Assembly: GCF_018343515.1 (NCBI RefSeq)
Contig: NZ_JAGYPD010000002.1
Span: forward strand, 739,705 to 803,704
Length of the DNA stretch: 64,000 bases
Source of the DNA: Bacillus sp. FJAT-50079
Lineage (GTDB): Bacteria > Bacillota > Bacilli > Bacillales > Bacillaceae_C
Direction: 5' to 3'
Shown here piece after piece: positions 27,562 through 36,615 of this stretch (position 1 is its first letter; every line of letters begins with the position of its first letter). A program made the translations under genes and the position numbers. The notes beneath the pieces are model-generated. The model did not search any database and was not told the origin of the DNA. It saw only the letters and a program-made list of their open reading frames with translations.

Positions 27562-29031
27562 CTATACGTTTCTAGTTACCGTATCGTGGACAACGATCTC
27601 CTCCCTGATAGGAATTTCCCAATCACGGCCGACCGTAATTCCTAAATATTTTTCATCATTTGGATCTTCAATTTCCGCTTGCTTATATTTTTTAAACCAC
27701 CAATACTTTGCAAGGAAATAATAAACGATTCCTCCGACAGCAAAGCCAATGATAAACGAATATGCCTGCAAAAAGTATGATGCGATGCCACCGACTGCCC
27801 AAGCAATCATACCAGCCATATTAAATCCGTTCATAAAGGCAAACTGCCCATCACCTTCATATAAATCACGTACATTTACCCGACGTTTTCGAAGAAGATA
27901 ATAGTCAGTAAATAATATCCCAACAATTGCTGATAAAATCCCGCCAATAATAAGCAGTGCCGGGATAATAACATCGAATAAACTCCATGGTTGAACGACG
28001 ATGCCGATTATACCGGCGATCATGACGGCCACCCAAAACGGTACTTTCGGGCCTCCTACATTCGAGAAGATCGTTGCCGCTGGAATGACATTAGCCGATG
28101 TATTCGTGGACCATTGCGCAAATACAATCATTAACAATAAAATTCCTAGAACAAAGCCGTTTGCCGCTTCACTTAGTGCTGCTATCGGGTCAAATGTAGT
28201 GACCGCAATGTAGGCGACTGCTCCGATAATGATCATAAATGTATTGACAATTGGCATCACGATAATGCTTCCTACAATTTGTGATTTATTTCGCTTAAAC
28301 CAGTTTCTTTCATTTCTTGGGGCTTTAAAAAATCTTGATAACGAGGGCATATCAGCAGCCAACGTGGCCCAAAAACCCATATTGCTCATAACAATTACCA
28401 TAAATGCTGTAATCGCTGCTCCACCCGTCACCGGACTTTCCACCCAGCTCCAAACGGCTCTACCTTGTGAGGCTGCTTGATCAGAGAGTGATGTGTACAT
28501 CCAGGCTGATATGAGAATGATCGTCGGTGCCGCCAAATCTGCAAATCTTTCAATTGCCTTTATTCCTAGCGCGGTATTAACGAGTTGAAGCACCGCAAAT
28601 ATTAAAAAGCAAACGAACCAATTATCAAATCCAACAAGTAAAGCTAAAATCCCATTCATTGCGGTAGCACCGAAATACGTATTTAACCCAAACCAACAAG
28701 AAGCAGTAATACCCCGTACCAATGATGGTAAATGTGTACCAATCGTTCCGAATGGCGCCCGCATATACACAGGGAATGATAGACCATGTTCGATGCCAAT
28801 ATCACCAATAATCGTCATAAAAATCCCAATCGCTACCGATCCAATTAATGTGGCAACAATCACCCATCCGAGTGATAAGCTCTGTACTCCGGCCCCACCA
28901 ATCGCAAATGCAGCTAAAACGACCGCCATACCTACCCAAATAACCGCGAAACCTTTCGTGCCGATGTTTCGATCATGGTGGGCAATGGGAAGTAAGTCAG
29001 CTGATTTCAAATAATCTCCACTCTGCTTCAT
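27562..29031 (-). CDS. NCS1-family nucleobase/allantoin permease
   Basis: 489-aa NCS1 symporter with about twelve membrane helices. GVQSLSLGWVIVATLIG (helix 1), the loop GIEHGLSFPVYMRAPFGTIGTHLPSL, and NMGFWATLAADMPSLSRFFKAPRNERNWFKRNKSQIVG are typical of the PucI/Mhp1/CodB group. Substrates in the family include allantoin, uracil, cytosine and hydantoins; in this cluster uracil, dihydrouracil or a hydantoin are likely. GAGAGGTG precedes the ATG. It follows the NCS2 permease by 56 nt, so the cluster encodes two unrelated importers. Confidence 0.88.
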   Translation of the reverse strand: MKQSGDYLKSADLLPIAHHDRNIGTKGFAVIWVGMAVVLAAFAIGGAGVQSLSLGWVIVATLIGSVAIGIFMTIIGDIGIEHGLSFPVYMRAPFGTIGTHLPSLVRGITASCWFGLNTYFGATAMNGILALLVGFDNWFVCFLIFAVLQLVNTALGIKAIERFADLAAPTIILISAWMYTSLSDQAASQGRAVWSWVESPVTGGAAITAFMVIVMSNMGFWATLAADMPSLSRFFKAPRNERNWFKRNKSQIVGSIIVMPIVNTFMIIIGAVAYIAVTTFDPIAALSEAANGFVLGILLLMIVFAQWSTNTSANVIPAATIFSNVGGPKVPFWVAVMIAGIIGIVVQPWSLFDVIIPALLIIGGILSAIVGILFTDYYLLRKRRVNVRDLYEGDGQFAFMNGFNMAGMIAWAVGGIASYFLQAYSFIIGFAVGGIVYYFLAKYWWFKKYKQAEIEDPNDEKYLGITVGRDWEIPIREEIVVHDTVTRNV

Positions 29032-29087
29032 GAGTGCACCTCTCTTTGACTCGTCATCATGCCATTGTGATTTGCAGTGAAATTCAC

Positions 29088-30404
29088 TTAAGCAATATCT
29101 TCGTCATCTAACCCCACTTCGTATATATCCACGTCTTCTGGAACCTCACCGCCTGGAAGAACAAGATTTAATAGCACACCAACGATTGCAGCTAAAGCCA
29201 TCGCATGGATCTCAAAATTTTCAGCAAACTTTAATGTCGCACCACCTATTCCGATGACGAGAATGACAGATGAAATAATGAGGTTTCGCTTATCTCCAAA
29301 ATCAACTTTTGTATCAACAAGCATACGTAAACCAGAAGCAGCAATGATCCCAAATAAAAGAATCGAAATACCTCCCATGACTGGTGTTGGGATCGAACTG
29401 ATAAGCGCGGTGATTTTACCGATAAATCCAAAGCAAATCGCCAACACTGCCGCGCCACCAATAACGAAAACACTAAAAACACGTGTAATCGCTAATACTC
29501 CAATGTTTTCTCCATATGTTGTATTTGGTGGACCACCAATAAGGGCAGCAAGCATGGTCGCCACACCATCCCCCATAATGGAACGATGCAATCCAGGTCT
29601 TAGGAGTAAATCCTTTTGCACTACTTTACTTAATACCATCTGATGCCCGATATGTTCAGATAGTGTAACGATTGAAACTGGAACCATTAAAGAAACGATC
29701 GTCCATGAGAAACTTGGTGTGTACGTCACATACGGGATAAGAAACGCTGGAGCTTCAAAAAAACTCGCTGCTTTTACTCCAGATAGATCAACAATTCCAG
29801 CAGCTGCCGCGTAGGCATATCCACCGATAATTCCAATTAAAACAGGAATTAAATTAAGGAATCCTTTTAAAAAGATAGAGCTTAACACAACAATTAAAAG
29901 CGTGACTAATGCGACGGAAAAATAAAGCAAACTATAATCACCATCAGGGTTATTCATTGCCATATCAACCGCGACGGGAGCCAAACTTAAACCTATGACA
30001 ACAATTACAGGCCCGACAACGACAGGAGGTAATATTTTAACGATCCATTTATGGCCAGCCGCTTTAATTAACAGCGCAACGATCCCGTAGACAAGGCCCG
30101 CTAAAAAGCTTCCGATCATTGCTGCACCAGGTCCTCCAACTGCTGTTGCCGCAATGATCGGTACGATAAAAGCAAAGGAAGAACCAACATATGCAGGAAC
30201 TTGCCCTTTCGTAATCAGAAGAAAAGCAATTGTGCCTAAACCACTTGAAATAAGCGCAACCCCTGGACTTAAATCCACTAAGTATGGTACAAGAATCGTT
30301 GCCCCAAACATCGCAAATAGATGTTGTAAACTTAGTACGATAAATTGTGCAGGTGGTGGAGATTCTTGAATCCCAACGACAATTTTTGAGTTTTCATTTG
30401 TCAT
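29088..30404 (-). CDS. NCS2 uracil permease
   Basis: 438-aa nucleobase:cation symporter-2 of the UraA/PyrP type, about 12-14 helices. N-terminal SLQHLFAMFGATILVPYLVDLSPGVAL and VPAYVGSSFAFI, the middle signature TLSEHIGHQMVL and GDGVATMLAALIGGPPNTTYGENIGVLAITR match uracil permeases. It imports uracil with protons. RBS GTGAGG. Located after a repeat-rich 437-base gap downstream of hydA; its place in a catabolic cluster distinguishes it from the pyr-operon copy of other bacilli. Confidence 0.92.
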   Translation of the reverse strand: MTNENSKIVVGIQESPPPAQFIVLSLQHLFAMFGATILVPYLVDLSPGVALISSGLGTIAFLLITKGQVPAYVGSSFAFIVPIIAATAVGGPGAAMIGSFLAGLVYGIVALLIKAAGHKWIVKILPPVVVGPVIVVIGLSLAPVAVDMAMNNPDGDYSLLYFSVALVTLLIVVLSSIFLKGFLNLIPVLIGIIGGYAYAAAAGIVDLSGVKAASFFEAPAFLIPYVTYTPSFSWTIVSLMVPVSIVTLSEHIGHQMVLSKVVQKDLLLRPGLHRSIMGDGVATMLAALIGGPPNTTYGENIGVLAITRVFSVFVIGGAAVLAICFGFIGKITALISSIPTPVMGGISILLFGIIAASGLRMLVDTKVDFGDKRNLIISSVILVIGIGGATLKFAENFEIHAMALAAIVGVLLNLVLPGGEVPEDVDIYEVGLDDEDIA

Positions 30405-30524
30405 TTCAATTCATCCTCACGAATTTTATTTTTCAATTACCCCTTGGCAAAATGCGTCCAGATTTTTTTCGAGATTGCTTGATAGCCTTCTCTAATAATC
30501 TGTAACATCCGCCAAAGGCTTAAC

Positions 30525-30619
30525 TTGAATCAGCAGCGAGTTTGAATCTAATTTGAAAGACAATACGGTGTTCATCGCACCATTTAAAGGAGTGAGGGGC
30601 TTCTGCTGATTCGGGTTAA
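30525..30619. repeat. 95-bp dispersed element, copy B
   Basis: Starts TTGAATCAGCAGCGAG and ends CTTCTGCTGATTCGGGTTAA, giving perfect 10-bp inverted ends (GAATCAGCAG / CTGCTGATTC). Homologous to 17566-17659. It lies 25 bp before another repeat, in the gap between the uracil permease and hydA. Confidence 0.65.
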
Positions 30620-30644
30620 TTCTTCTGAATTGAATAGATGCAAA

Positions 30645-30778
30645 GAGAGCGCAAGCGCCCGTTTAACGACAGGCAAACTAGTTAAAAGAATGATTATCGA
30701 CGAAGGGTTATTTTTAATAGATAAAGAAACACGATGTAAACAGTAGTTTGCTTGTCGCTGGGCGTCTGAAGTTAGACA
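30645..30778. repeat. dispersed palindromic-ended element, copy 2
   Basis: AGCGCAAGCGCCCGTTTAAC at the left and TAGTTTGCTTGTCGCTGGGC at the right, complementary over much of their length, so it can fold into one long hairpin. Shares its ends with 27040-27199. The rest of the 30405-30841 gap shows no gene. Confidence 0.6.
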
Positions 30779-30841
30779 CTTAATACCCTATTTTAATTCT
30801 TACTGCTAAGAAACTTCCTTAAGCTCGGTTCATTTTTGGCT

Positions 30842-32260
30842 TTAACGATTAAATACTTTATTCTTTTCAACTTGCTTCATCTCACCATACTTTGCCCGTT
30901 TCAAATATTGGCCAGCACCGACCTTTCCAACAAATTGTTTATCGCGAATGACAAACTTTCCTCGTGATAGTACCGAGATTGGTTCGCCTGTTACTTTCAT
31001 TCCTTCAAACGCGTTGTAATCCACCGCCATATGATGAGTTCCCGCAGAAATGGTTCTCTCAATCGTCGGATCAAAAATGACAATATCTGCATCAACACCC
31101 ACAGCGATCGTTCCTTTTTTAGGATATAATCCGAATAACTTTGCACTTCTCGTTGAAATGATATCAACAAATTGATTCAATGAAATTTTTCCTTTCTTCA
31201 CACCTTCTGAGAAAAGAATGCTAAAACGATCTTCAATCATCGGCCCGCCATTTGGAATTTTTGAAAAATCGCCCTTCCCAAGCTCTTTTTGTCCTTTGAA
31301 ATCAAATGAACATTGATCAGAACCGATCGTTTGTAACTCGCCATTTCTTAATGCCGTCCATAATGCATCCTGATTCCATTTTTCACGCAGCGGCGGTGAC
31401 CATACATATTTAGCACCTTCAAAATTCGGCTTTTCTAGATAAGTTTGATCAAGGACTAAATATTGAGGACATGTTTCACCCCATATATCAATCCCATTTT
31501 TTCTTGCTTCAGCAATTTTATTTACAGCATCCGCACAAGTTACGTGAACGACGTAAAGCTGCGAATTTGCCAATCCTGCAAAGGCTGCTGCCCTCCCAGT
31601 CGCCTCACCCTCCATCTCCGGTGGTCTCGTTAAAGCATGATAAATCGGATCAGTCTTTCCTTGTTGTAATGCCTTTTTGGTTAAATGGTCAATGACATCA
31701 CCGTTTTCTGCGTGTACCATCACAAGTGCTCCAAGTTCTTTCGCAGCAATGAGTGTTTTAAACAATGTTTCATCATCCGCTTGAAGGACATTTTTATACG
31801 CCATAAATACTTTAAACGATGTAATTCCATCATCTTTAATGACGGTTGGAAGTTCTTGTAAAACTGCATCATTCACTTCGCCGATCATTAAGTGAAAGCC
31901 GTAATCAATGACTGCTTTATTTTCAGACTTTGCATGCCATGTGGCAATCGCCTCTTTAAGTGGCTCCCCTTTATTCGTCAAACAAAAATCAATAATTGTC
32001 GTCGTTCCTCCAAAGGCAGCAGCCATCGTCCCCGTTTCAAAATCATCCTTCGTTACCGTTCCACCAAAAGGCATTTCAAGATGTGTATGGGGGTCGACTC
32101 CACCTGGAAACAAATAACAATTTTGCGCATCAATTACTTCCGCATCTTCTGTTGGTATATTGTCTCCAATTGCACTAATGACTTCATTTTCAATGAGTAC
32201 ATCCGCTTTATAAATATCCGCAGCCGTTACGATCGTTCCATTTTTAATTACTTTTCTCAT
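30842..32260 (-). CDS. hydA: dihydropyrimidinase
   Basis: 472-aa cyclic amidohydrolase that opens dihydrouracil to N-carbamoyl-beta-alanine. Metal-binding DPHTHLEMPFGG near residues 57-68, carbamylated lysine in SFKVFMAYK near 149-157, histidines in VMVHAENGD and YVVHVT, and the Asp in TIGSDQCSF near 315. GGGAGG precedes the ATG. It follows preA across a 256-bp gap holding a dispersed repeat. Hydantoinase activity is common in this family. Confidence 0.95.
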   Translation of the reverse strand: MRKVIKNGTIVTAADIYKADVLIENEVISAIGDNIPTEDAEVIDAQNCYLFPGGVDPHTHLEMPFGGTVTKDDFETGTMAAAFGGTTTIIDFCLTNKGEPLKEAIATWHAKSENKAVIDYGFHLMIGEVNDAVLQELPTVIKDDGITSFKVFMAYKNVLQADDETLFKTLIAAKELGALVMVHAENGDVIDHLTKKALQQGKTDPIYHALTRPPEMEGEATGRAAAFAGLANSQLYVVHVTCADAVNKIAEARKNGIDIWGETCPQYLVLDQTYLEKPNFEGAKYVWSPPLREKWNQDALWTALRNGELQTIGSDQCSFDFKGQKELGKGDFSKIPNGGPMIEDRFSILFSEGVKKGKISLNQFVDIISTRSAKLFGLYPKKGTIAVGVDADIVIFDPTIERTISAGTHHMAVDYNAFEGMKVTGEPISVLSRGKFVIRDKQFVGKVGAGQYLKRAKYGEMKQVEKNKVFNR

Positions 32261-32285
32261 ACTTCCTCCCTAAATGATTTTGACG

Positions 32286-32513
32286 TATATAAGTTGAAAT
32301 AAATAACATACAATGCGAAAGCTACACACCGTTGATTTTCGCTTTCCGGGGGCGTTGAGCCCCCTGAACAATTGAAGAAGCTTCCCCGAACGTACACCGC
32401 ACGAAGGAAATGCGTAGTATTTTCGAGGAGTCGCCACCTTTCACTCATATCAACTAGGTATGCATTTATTGTTCAAAAACATTTAAATGGAAAATTTTAT
32501 TTTTAGCTTATAC
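32286..32513. repeat. dispersed MITE-like element between preA and hydA
   Basis: Left end TATATAAGTTGAAATAAATA, then CACCGTTGATTTTCGCTTTCC, and the right part CCTTTCACTC-ATCAACTAGG-TATGC, shared in order with 35514-35718. It sits between two genes of what should be one operon; no gene is seen in the gap. Confidence 0.65.
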
Positions 32514-32516
32514 AGA

Positions 32517-33803
32517 TTATTTATTTACGACATCAACACCACACCCCACAGCACCAAGAGCGGTTTGACGTTCGTTCCATGTTAATGGAGGAAGCCCATT
32601 TGTGATTTCAACCATATCAATCGCTCCATCTACTGGACAGACAATCGAACATAAGTTACAGCCGACACAATCTTCTTCTCTCACTTTCAATATATTGTAT
32701 CCGTTTTCATCTTGAAGCATATCGATGCATTGATGTGCTGTATCCTCACAAGCGATATGACATTTATTACAGTTGATACAAATATCATTATTAATTCTTG
32801 CAACAATTTGATAATTAAGATCAAGATTGCCCCAGTCAGAATATTTGTGGACTGCCCTGCCAACAATATCCTGAATACTTTCGATCCCTTTCTCATCTAA
32901 ATAATAATTTAGACCTTCAATCATATCTTCAACAATTCGAAAACCGTGATGCATTGCCGCTGTACATACTTGGACACCAGTCGCGCCCATTAGCATAAAT
33001 TCAACTGCATCTTGCCAATTTGACACGCCACCAATTCCTGAGATTGGGAGATTGATCCTTGAGCTTCTTGCACATTCAGCAACCATATTCAGGGCAATTG
33101 GCTTCACAGCTGGACCGCAATAACCACCATGTGCTCCCTTTCCTGCTACATTCGGAATTGTATTCCATGTATCAATATCAACACCGGCCAAACTGTTGAT
33201 TGTATTAATCATACTGATTGCATCAGCACCGCCATTTGTTGCAGCTTCGGCCGTTACCGTAATATCTGTAATATTCGGTGTCAGCTTAACAATGACAGGG
33301 GTTTGGGCTACTTCCTTCACCCAATATGTTTGTTTTCTTACTAACTCAGGCACTTGACCAGATGCTGATCCCATTCCCCTTTCAGCCATTCCATGTGGAC
33401 AGCCAAAATTAAGTTCAAGCCCATCAACACCAACATCTTCTACTCTTTTTACAATTTCATGCCATTTTTCCTGCTTTGGCTCAACCATTAATGAAGCGAT
33501 AATCGCATGGTTAGGAAATCGCTTTTTTGTTTCATAAATTTCCTTTAAGTTGACTTCTAACGGTCTGTCCGTAATTAATTCAATATTATTAAAGCCTGCG
33601 ACTTTTTTACCGTTAAAACTAACCGCAGCAAATCGTGATGACGTATTTATAATTGGCTCCCCTAATGTTTTCCAAACAGCTCCTCCCCATCCCGCTTCAA
33701 ACGCACGTTGGACTTGATAACCTGAGTTTGTCGGAGGTGCAGAAGCTAACCAAAATGGGTTAGGCGATTCAATTCCCGCTAAATTTATTCGTAAATCAGC
33801 CAT
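32517..33803 (-). CDS. preA: NAD-dependent dihydropyrimidine dehydrogenase subunit PreA
   Basis: 428-aa catalytic subunit of bacterial dihydropyrimidine dehydrogenase, which with PreT reduces uracil and thymine. An FMN barrel of the dihydroorotate dehydrogenase type covers about 1-320 (GLELNFGCPHG, FMLMGATGVQVCTAAM), followed by a ferredoxin domain with two 4Fe-4S motifs, CINCNKCHIAC...C and CVGCNLCSIVCP, near 337-395. AGGGAGG precedes the ATG. It lies 35 nt after preT. Assignment is secure. Confidence 0.96.
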   Translation of the reverse strand: MADLRINLAGIESPNPFWLASAPPTNSGYQVQRAFEAGWGGAVWKTLGEPIINTSSRFAAVSFNGKKVAGFNNIELITDRPLEVNLKEIYETKKRFPNHAIIASLMVEPKQEKWHEIVKRVEDVGVDGLELNFGCPHGMAERGMGSASGQVPELVRKQTYWVKEVAQTPVIVKLTPNITDITVTAEAATNGGADAISMINTINSLAGVDIDTWNTIPNVAGKGAHGGYCGPAVKPIALNMVAECARSSRINLPISGIGGVSNWQDAVEFMLMGATGVQVCTAAMHHGFRIVEDMIEGLNYYLDEKGIESIQDIVGRAVHKYSDWGNLDLNYQIVARINNDICINCNKCHIACEDTAHQCIDMLQDENGYNILKVREEDCVGCNLCSIVCPVDGAIDMVEITNGLPPLTWNERQTALGAVGCGVDVVNK

Positions 33804-33838
33804 CTTAATCCCTCCCTAAAAATACGACTCTTATTTAA

Positions 33839-35206
33839 TTAAGCAATTTCTGTTAACGTGCCAAACATCTGTTTATGGAGCGAATAAGCGGTCTCTTTCC
33901 CTTGTTGCGCTGCCGTCACAACCATAGCCTCGCCTTGCCCTTTTCCGAAAATAACGTCACCGCACGCAAACACCTTTTTGTTGGATGTTTGGAATGTATT
34001 CGGGTCAATCGTAACAACACCGCCATTATGCACTAAGCCAAACTGTTCAATCAGATCAATAAATCGTGATTGCCCAATCGCTTTAATGACTGCATCTACT
34101 TTTAATGTAAATTCAGATCCTTCAATTGGAACGGGACGGCGACGCCCATCCGCACCTGGCTCACCGAGCTTCATTTTGATGCATTCGATTCCAACTACTT
34201 GACCTTGCTCATTCCCAATAATTTTTTTCGGAGCGGTAAGCCATCTAAATTCGACACCATCTTGCTTAGCAAATTCGTATTCGAAATCATATGCGGTCAT
34301 TTCTTCAAGTGTTCGTCTATATAATATTTTTACATTTTCCGCGCCTAGACGGACGGAACATGTAGCACCATCAATGGCCGTATTTCCAGCACCAATGACA
34401 ACGACATGCTTACCGAGCATTCGATCTGTAATTGGATTTGTTTTTGTCTCTTTCACAAATTCAATCGCATCGTATACACCGTCAAGGTCTTCGCCACTAA
34501 TTCCAAGATTCGGTACGCTTGACATACCGATGGCTAACACGACTGCGTCATAATTTTGCAAAATATCTTCGGCTAATATATCTTTACCAACTCGTGTGCT
34601 TGTTCGGATTTCAACATCCAAACTTTCGACCTGGCTCACTTCCCAATACGAAATCGCTTGAGGAAGTCTAAATGAAACGATTCCATATGTGTTTAGTCCG
34701 CCAGCCTTTTCCTCGGCTTCAAAAACAGTTACGTTATAGCCTAATAAACCTAGTTCTCTCGCGGCTGATAATCCCGCTGGGCCAGCACCGATAATTGCTA
34801 CCTTTTTACCATTTTTCTTTCCAGGCTTGAATAATGTCTGCTCATTTTTAATCGCCCAATCTGTCGCATATCTCTGTAAGTGACCGATCATAATCGGTTT
34901 TGTAGAATGATTAAGGACACAGGCACCTTCACATAGTTCCTCTGTTGGACATACTCGGGCACAGCTTGCCCCAATCGGGTTAGCGCTCATGATCGTTTTA
35001 CTTGAACCTTTCAAATTTCCTGATGCGATTTTTTTAATAAATGTGGGGATATCAATTCCTGTTGGACATGCTGTAATACAAGGAGCATCATAGCAATAAA
35101 GACAACGATTTGATTCTTCGATTGCTTCCTGATCTGTTAAACCGGGGTGAACTTCTTGAAAATTTTTCGTCAATTCTTCGTATGAGATTCTCATTTGATT
35201 ATTCAC
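33839..35206 (-). CDS. preT: NAD-dependent dihydropyrimidine dehydrogenase subunit PreT
   Basis: 455-aa FAD/NAD(P) electron-input subunit of the PreT-PreA enzyme. N-terminal Fe-S domain with CLYCYDAPCITACPTGIDIP and GASCARVCPTEELCEGAC; the FAD Rossmann motif VAIIGAGPAGLSAARELG; the NAD motif VVVIGAGNTAIDGA. A frame reaches 35245, but AAGGAGG lies eight bases before the GTG at 35206, which I take as start. It is the first gene of the degradation cluster, so the main promoter should lie in the repeat-containing region upstream. GltD-like proteins are the nearest confounders; adjacency to preA settles it. Confidence 0.95.
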   Translation of the reverse strand: MNNQMRISYEELTKNFQEVHPGLTDQEAIEESNRCLYCYDAPCITACPTGIDIPTFIKKIASGNLKGSSKTIMSANPIGASCARVCPTEELCEGACVLNHSTKPIMIGHLQRYATDWAIKNEQTLFKPGKKNGKKVAIIGAGPAGLSAARELGLLGYNVTVFEAEEKAGGLNTYGIVSFRLPQAISYWEVSQVESLDVEIRTSTRVGKDILAEDILQNYDAVVLAIGMSSVPNLGISGEDLDGVYDAIEFVKETKTNPITDRMLGKHVVVIGAGNTAIDGATCSVRLGAENVKILYRRTLEEMTAYDFEYEFAKQDGVEFRWLTAPKKIIGNEQGQVVGIECIKMKLGEPGADGRRRPVPIEGSEFTLKVDAVIKAIGQSRFIDLIEQFGLVHNGGVVTIDPNTFQTSNKKVFACGDVIFGKGQGEAMVVTAAQQGKETAYSLHKQMFGTLTEIA

Positions 35207-35513
35207 GTAGACAACCTCCTTATAGGGAAGATACGTAATTACCATCTTTCATATGACACAATACCCAATTTTCACAAAAGTTTGAAGTTTACATCCATTC
35301 TACTTACTAGATTTTCTGTTTGCACTATACACAATGTTAAAAGCTGTCCATCTTTTGTCTTTCATTATGTAACATTGACGTTATTGCTTCCTCCTCTCCT
35401 TCATTTTTTAAAAATTTGTCAATATGTCCTTTGAAATAGTTTGTCTTTTGATGTTTTTTCTACATTATCACATAAACATTAAGAAAAATGTTGAAATTTC
35501 TGATAATAGTAAA
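35207..35513. promoter_or_regulatory. upstream region of the pyrimidine degradation cluster
   Basis: About 300 bases between preT and the repeat at 35514. It should contain the preT promoter and any PucR site, but I saw no confident -35/-10 or palindrome. It is AT-rich and pyrimidine-rich on the plus strand. Confidence 0.4.
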
Positions 35514-35718
35514 ACTATATACGTTGAAATAAATAACATACATAAAATGCTGAAAGTAAACACCGTTGATTTCCATTCAGATGGGCGCTTCGCGTCCTGC
35601 GGGGTCTCCTCACCTGTCCCGCTAATCCCCTAGGAGACGTTGCCTTTCACTCCAATCAACTAGGTATGCTTCTGTTTAAAACCATTTAAATGAACATCTT
35701 AACTTCAACTTATATAGT
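35514..35718. repeat. 205-bp MITE-like element with terminal inverted repeats
   Basis: Ends ACTATATACGTTGAA and TTCAACTTATATAGT are inverted repeats matching at 14 of 15 positions. The body carries GTTGATTTCC...CTGCGGGGTCTCC...CCAATCAACTAGG, a motif set I recognise as recurrent in Bacillaceae genomes. No coding potential. Related to 32286-32513. Confidence 0.75.
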
Positions 35719-35798
35719 AAAAATCGTTTAGATGATTATAAAAGCTGCTTCATGTTAAAATAATGATCATGAACGATTCATCGAGGAGGAGTTACCAT

Positions 35799-36518
35799 AT
35801 GTCAGTTTCTCAAGGGACGATAAACGAAAGGTCATTTTATAGCAAGGAGCTTGATGAAACATTATCATTGCTCATTTATGTACCAGCGGCTTTTTCACCT
35901 TTATTTAAATATTCTTTATTAATCGCAAATGATGGTAAAGATTATTTTCAAATGGGAAAACTGGCAAGATTTGCTGATGATTTGCTTGATCAGCACGAAA
36001 TTGACAACATGATCATCGTTGGCGTCCATTATAAAAGCATCGACGATCGCCGCAATAAATATCATCCTGATGGGACGGAACATCGGGCATACATCCGATT
36101 TTTAGCCCATGAACTAGTTCCTTGGTTGGATCAGGAATATCCGACAAACGCAATGGGGAAAAACCGTACATTAATGGGAGACAGCTTAGCCGGAACGGTC
36201 TCATTGCTCGCGGCAATGAAATATCCAAATGTTTTTGGACAAGTCATTTTACATTCTCCTTATGTAAATCAAACCGTGTTAGATGCCGTAACAAATCAGC
36301 CAAATCCTGAATTAGTAGAAGTTTATCAAGTCATTGGCAAAGAAGAGTACGATGTCAAAGTTTCCGATTTAAAAGACTTTTTAACACCGAATAGAAAACT
36401 CCATCAATTATTTAGAGAGAAAGGCTTCGATCATTTTTATGATGAATTTGCTGGCGGACATTCATGGAAGTATTGGCAAACGGACGTAAGGCGTGCATTG
36501 CAAATGATGCTGTCATAG
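35799..36518 (+). CDS. yjcH: YjcH-like alpha/beta-hydrolase (esterase family)
   Basis: 239-aa putative esterase of the esterase-D/Fes-like fold. The nucleophile elbow is LMGDSLAGTVS near residues 127-137 and the catalytic His is in AGGHSWKYWQ near 221-230. No signal peptide. A frame opens at 35763, but GAGGAGGAG lies eight bases before the ATG at 35799. It heads yjcH-yjcG-yjcF in the B. subtilis order, although a promoter-like sequence separates it from yjcG. Substrate unknown. Confidence 0.86.
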   Translation: MSVSQGTINERSFYSKELDETLSLLIYVPAAFSPLFKYSLLIANDGKDYFQMGKLARFADDLLDQHEIDNMIIVGVHYKSIDDRRNKYHPDGTEHRAYIRFLAHELVPWLDQEYPTNAMGKNRTLMGDSLAGTVSLLAAMKYPNVFGQVILHSPYVNQTVLDAVTNQPNPELVEVYQVIGKEEYDVKVSDLKDFLTPNRKLHQLFREKGFDHFYDEFAGGHSWKYWQTDVRRALQMMLS

Positions 36519-36549
36519 ATTTGTCCCATTCCGTAGGACTTTCATATAT

Positions 36550-36577
36550 TTGTTATCGTTAGCGTAAGTGATATAAT
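36550..36577 (+). promoter_or_regulatory. candidate sigma-A promoter of yjcG-yjcF
   Basis: TTGTTA, 16-bp spacer, TATAAT, located 39 nt before the yjcG ATG and after the yjcH stop. The -10 is perfect, the -35 matches four of six. Confidence 0.5.
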
Positions 36578-36615
36578 AAGGAAAAGATTAGAAAGATAAC
36601 AGGGAGGCTATGTAA

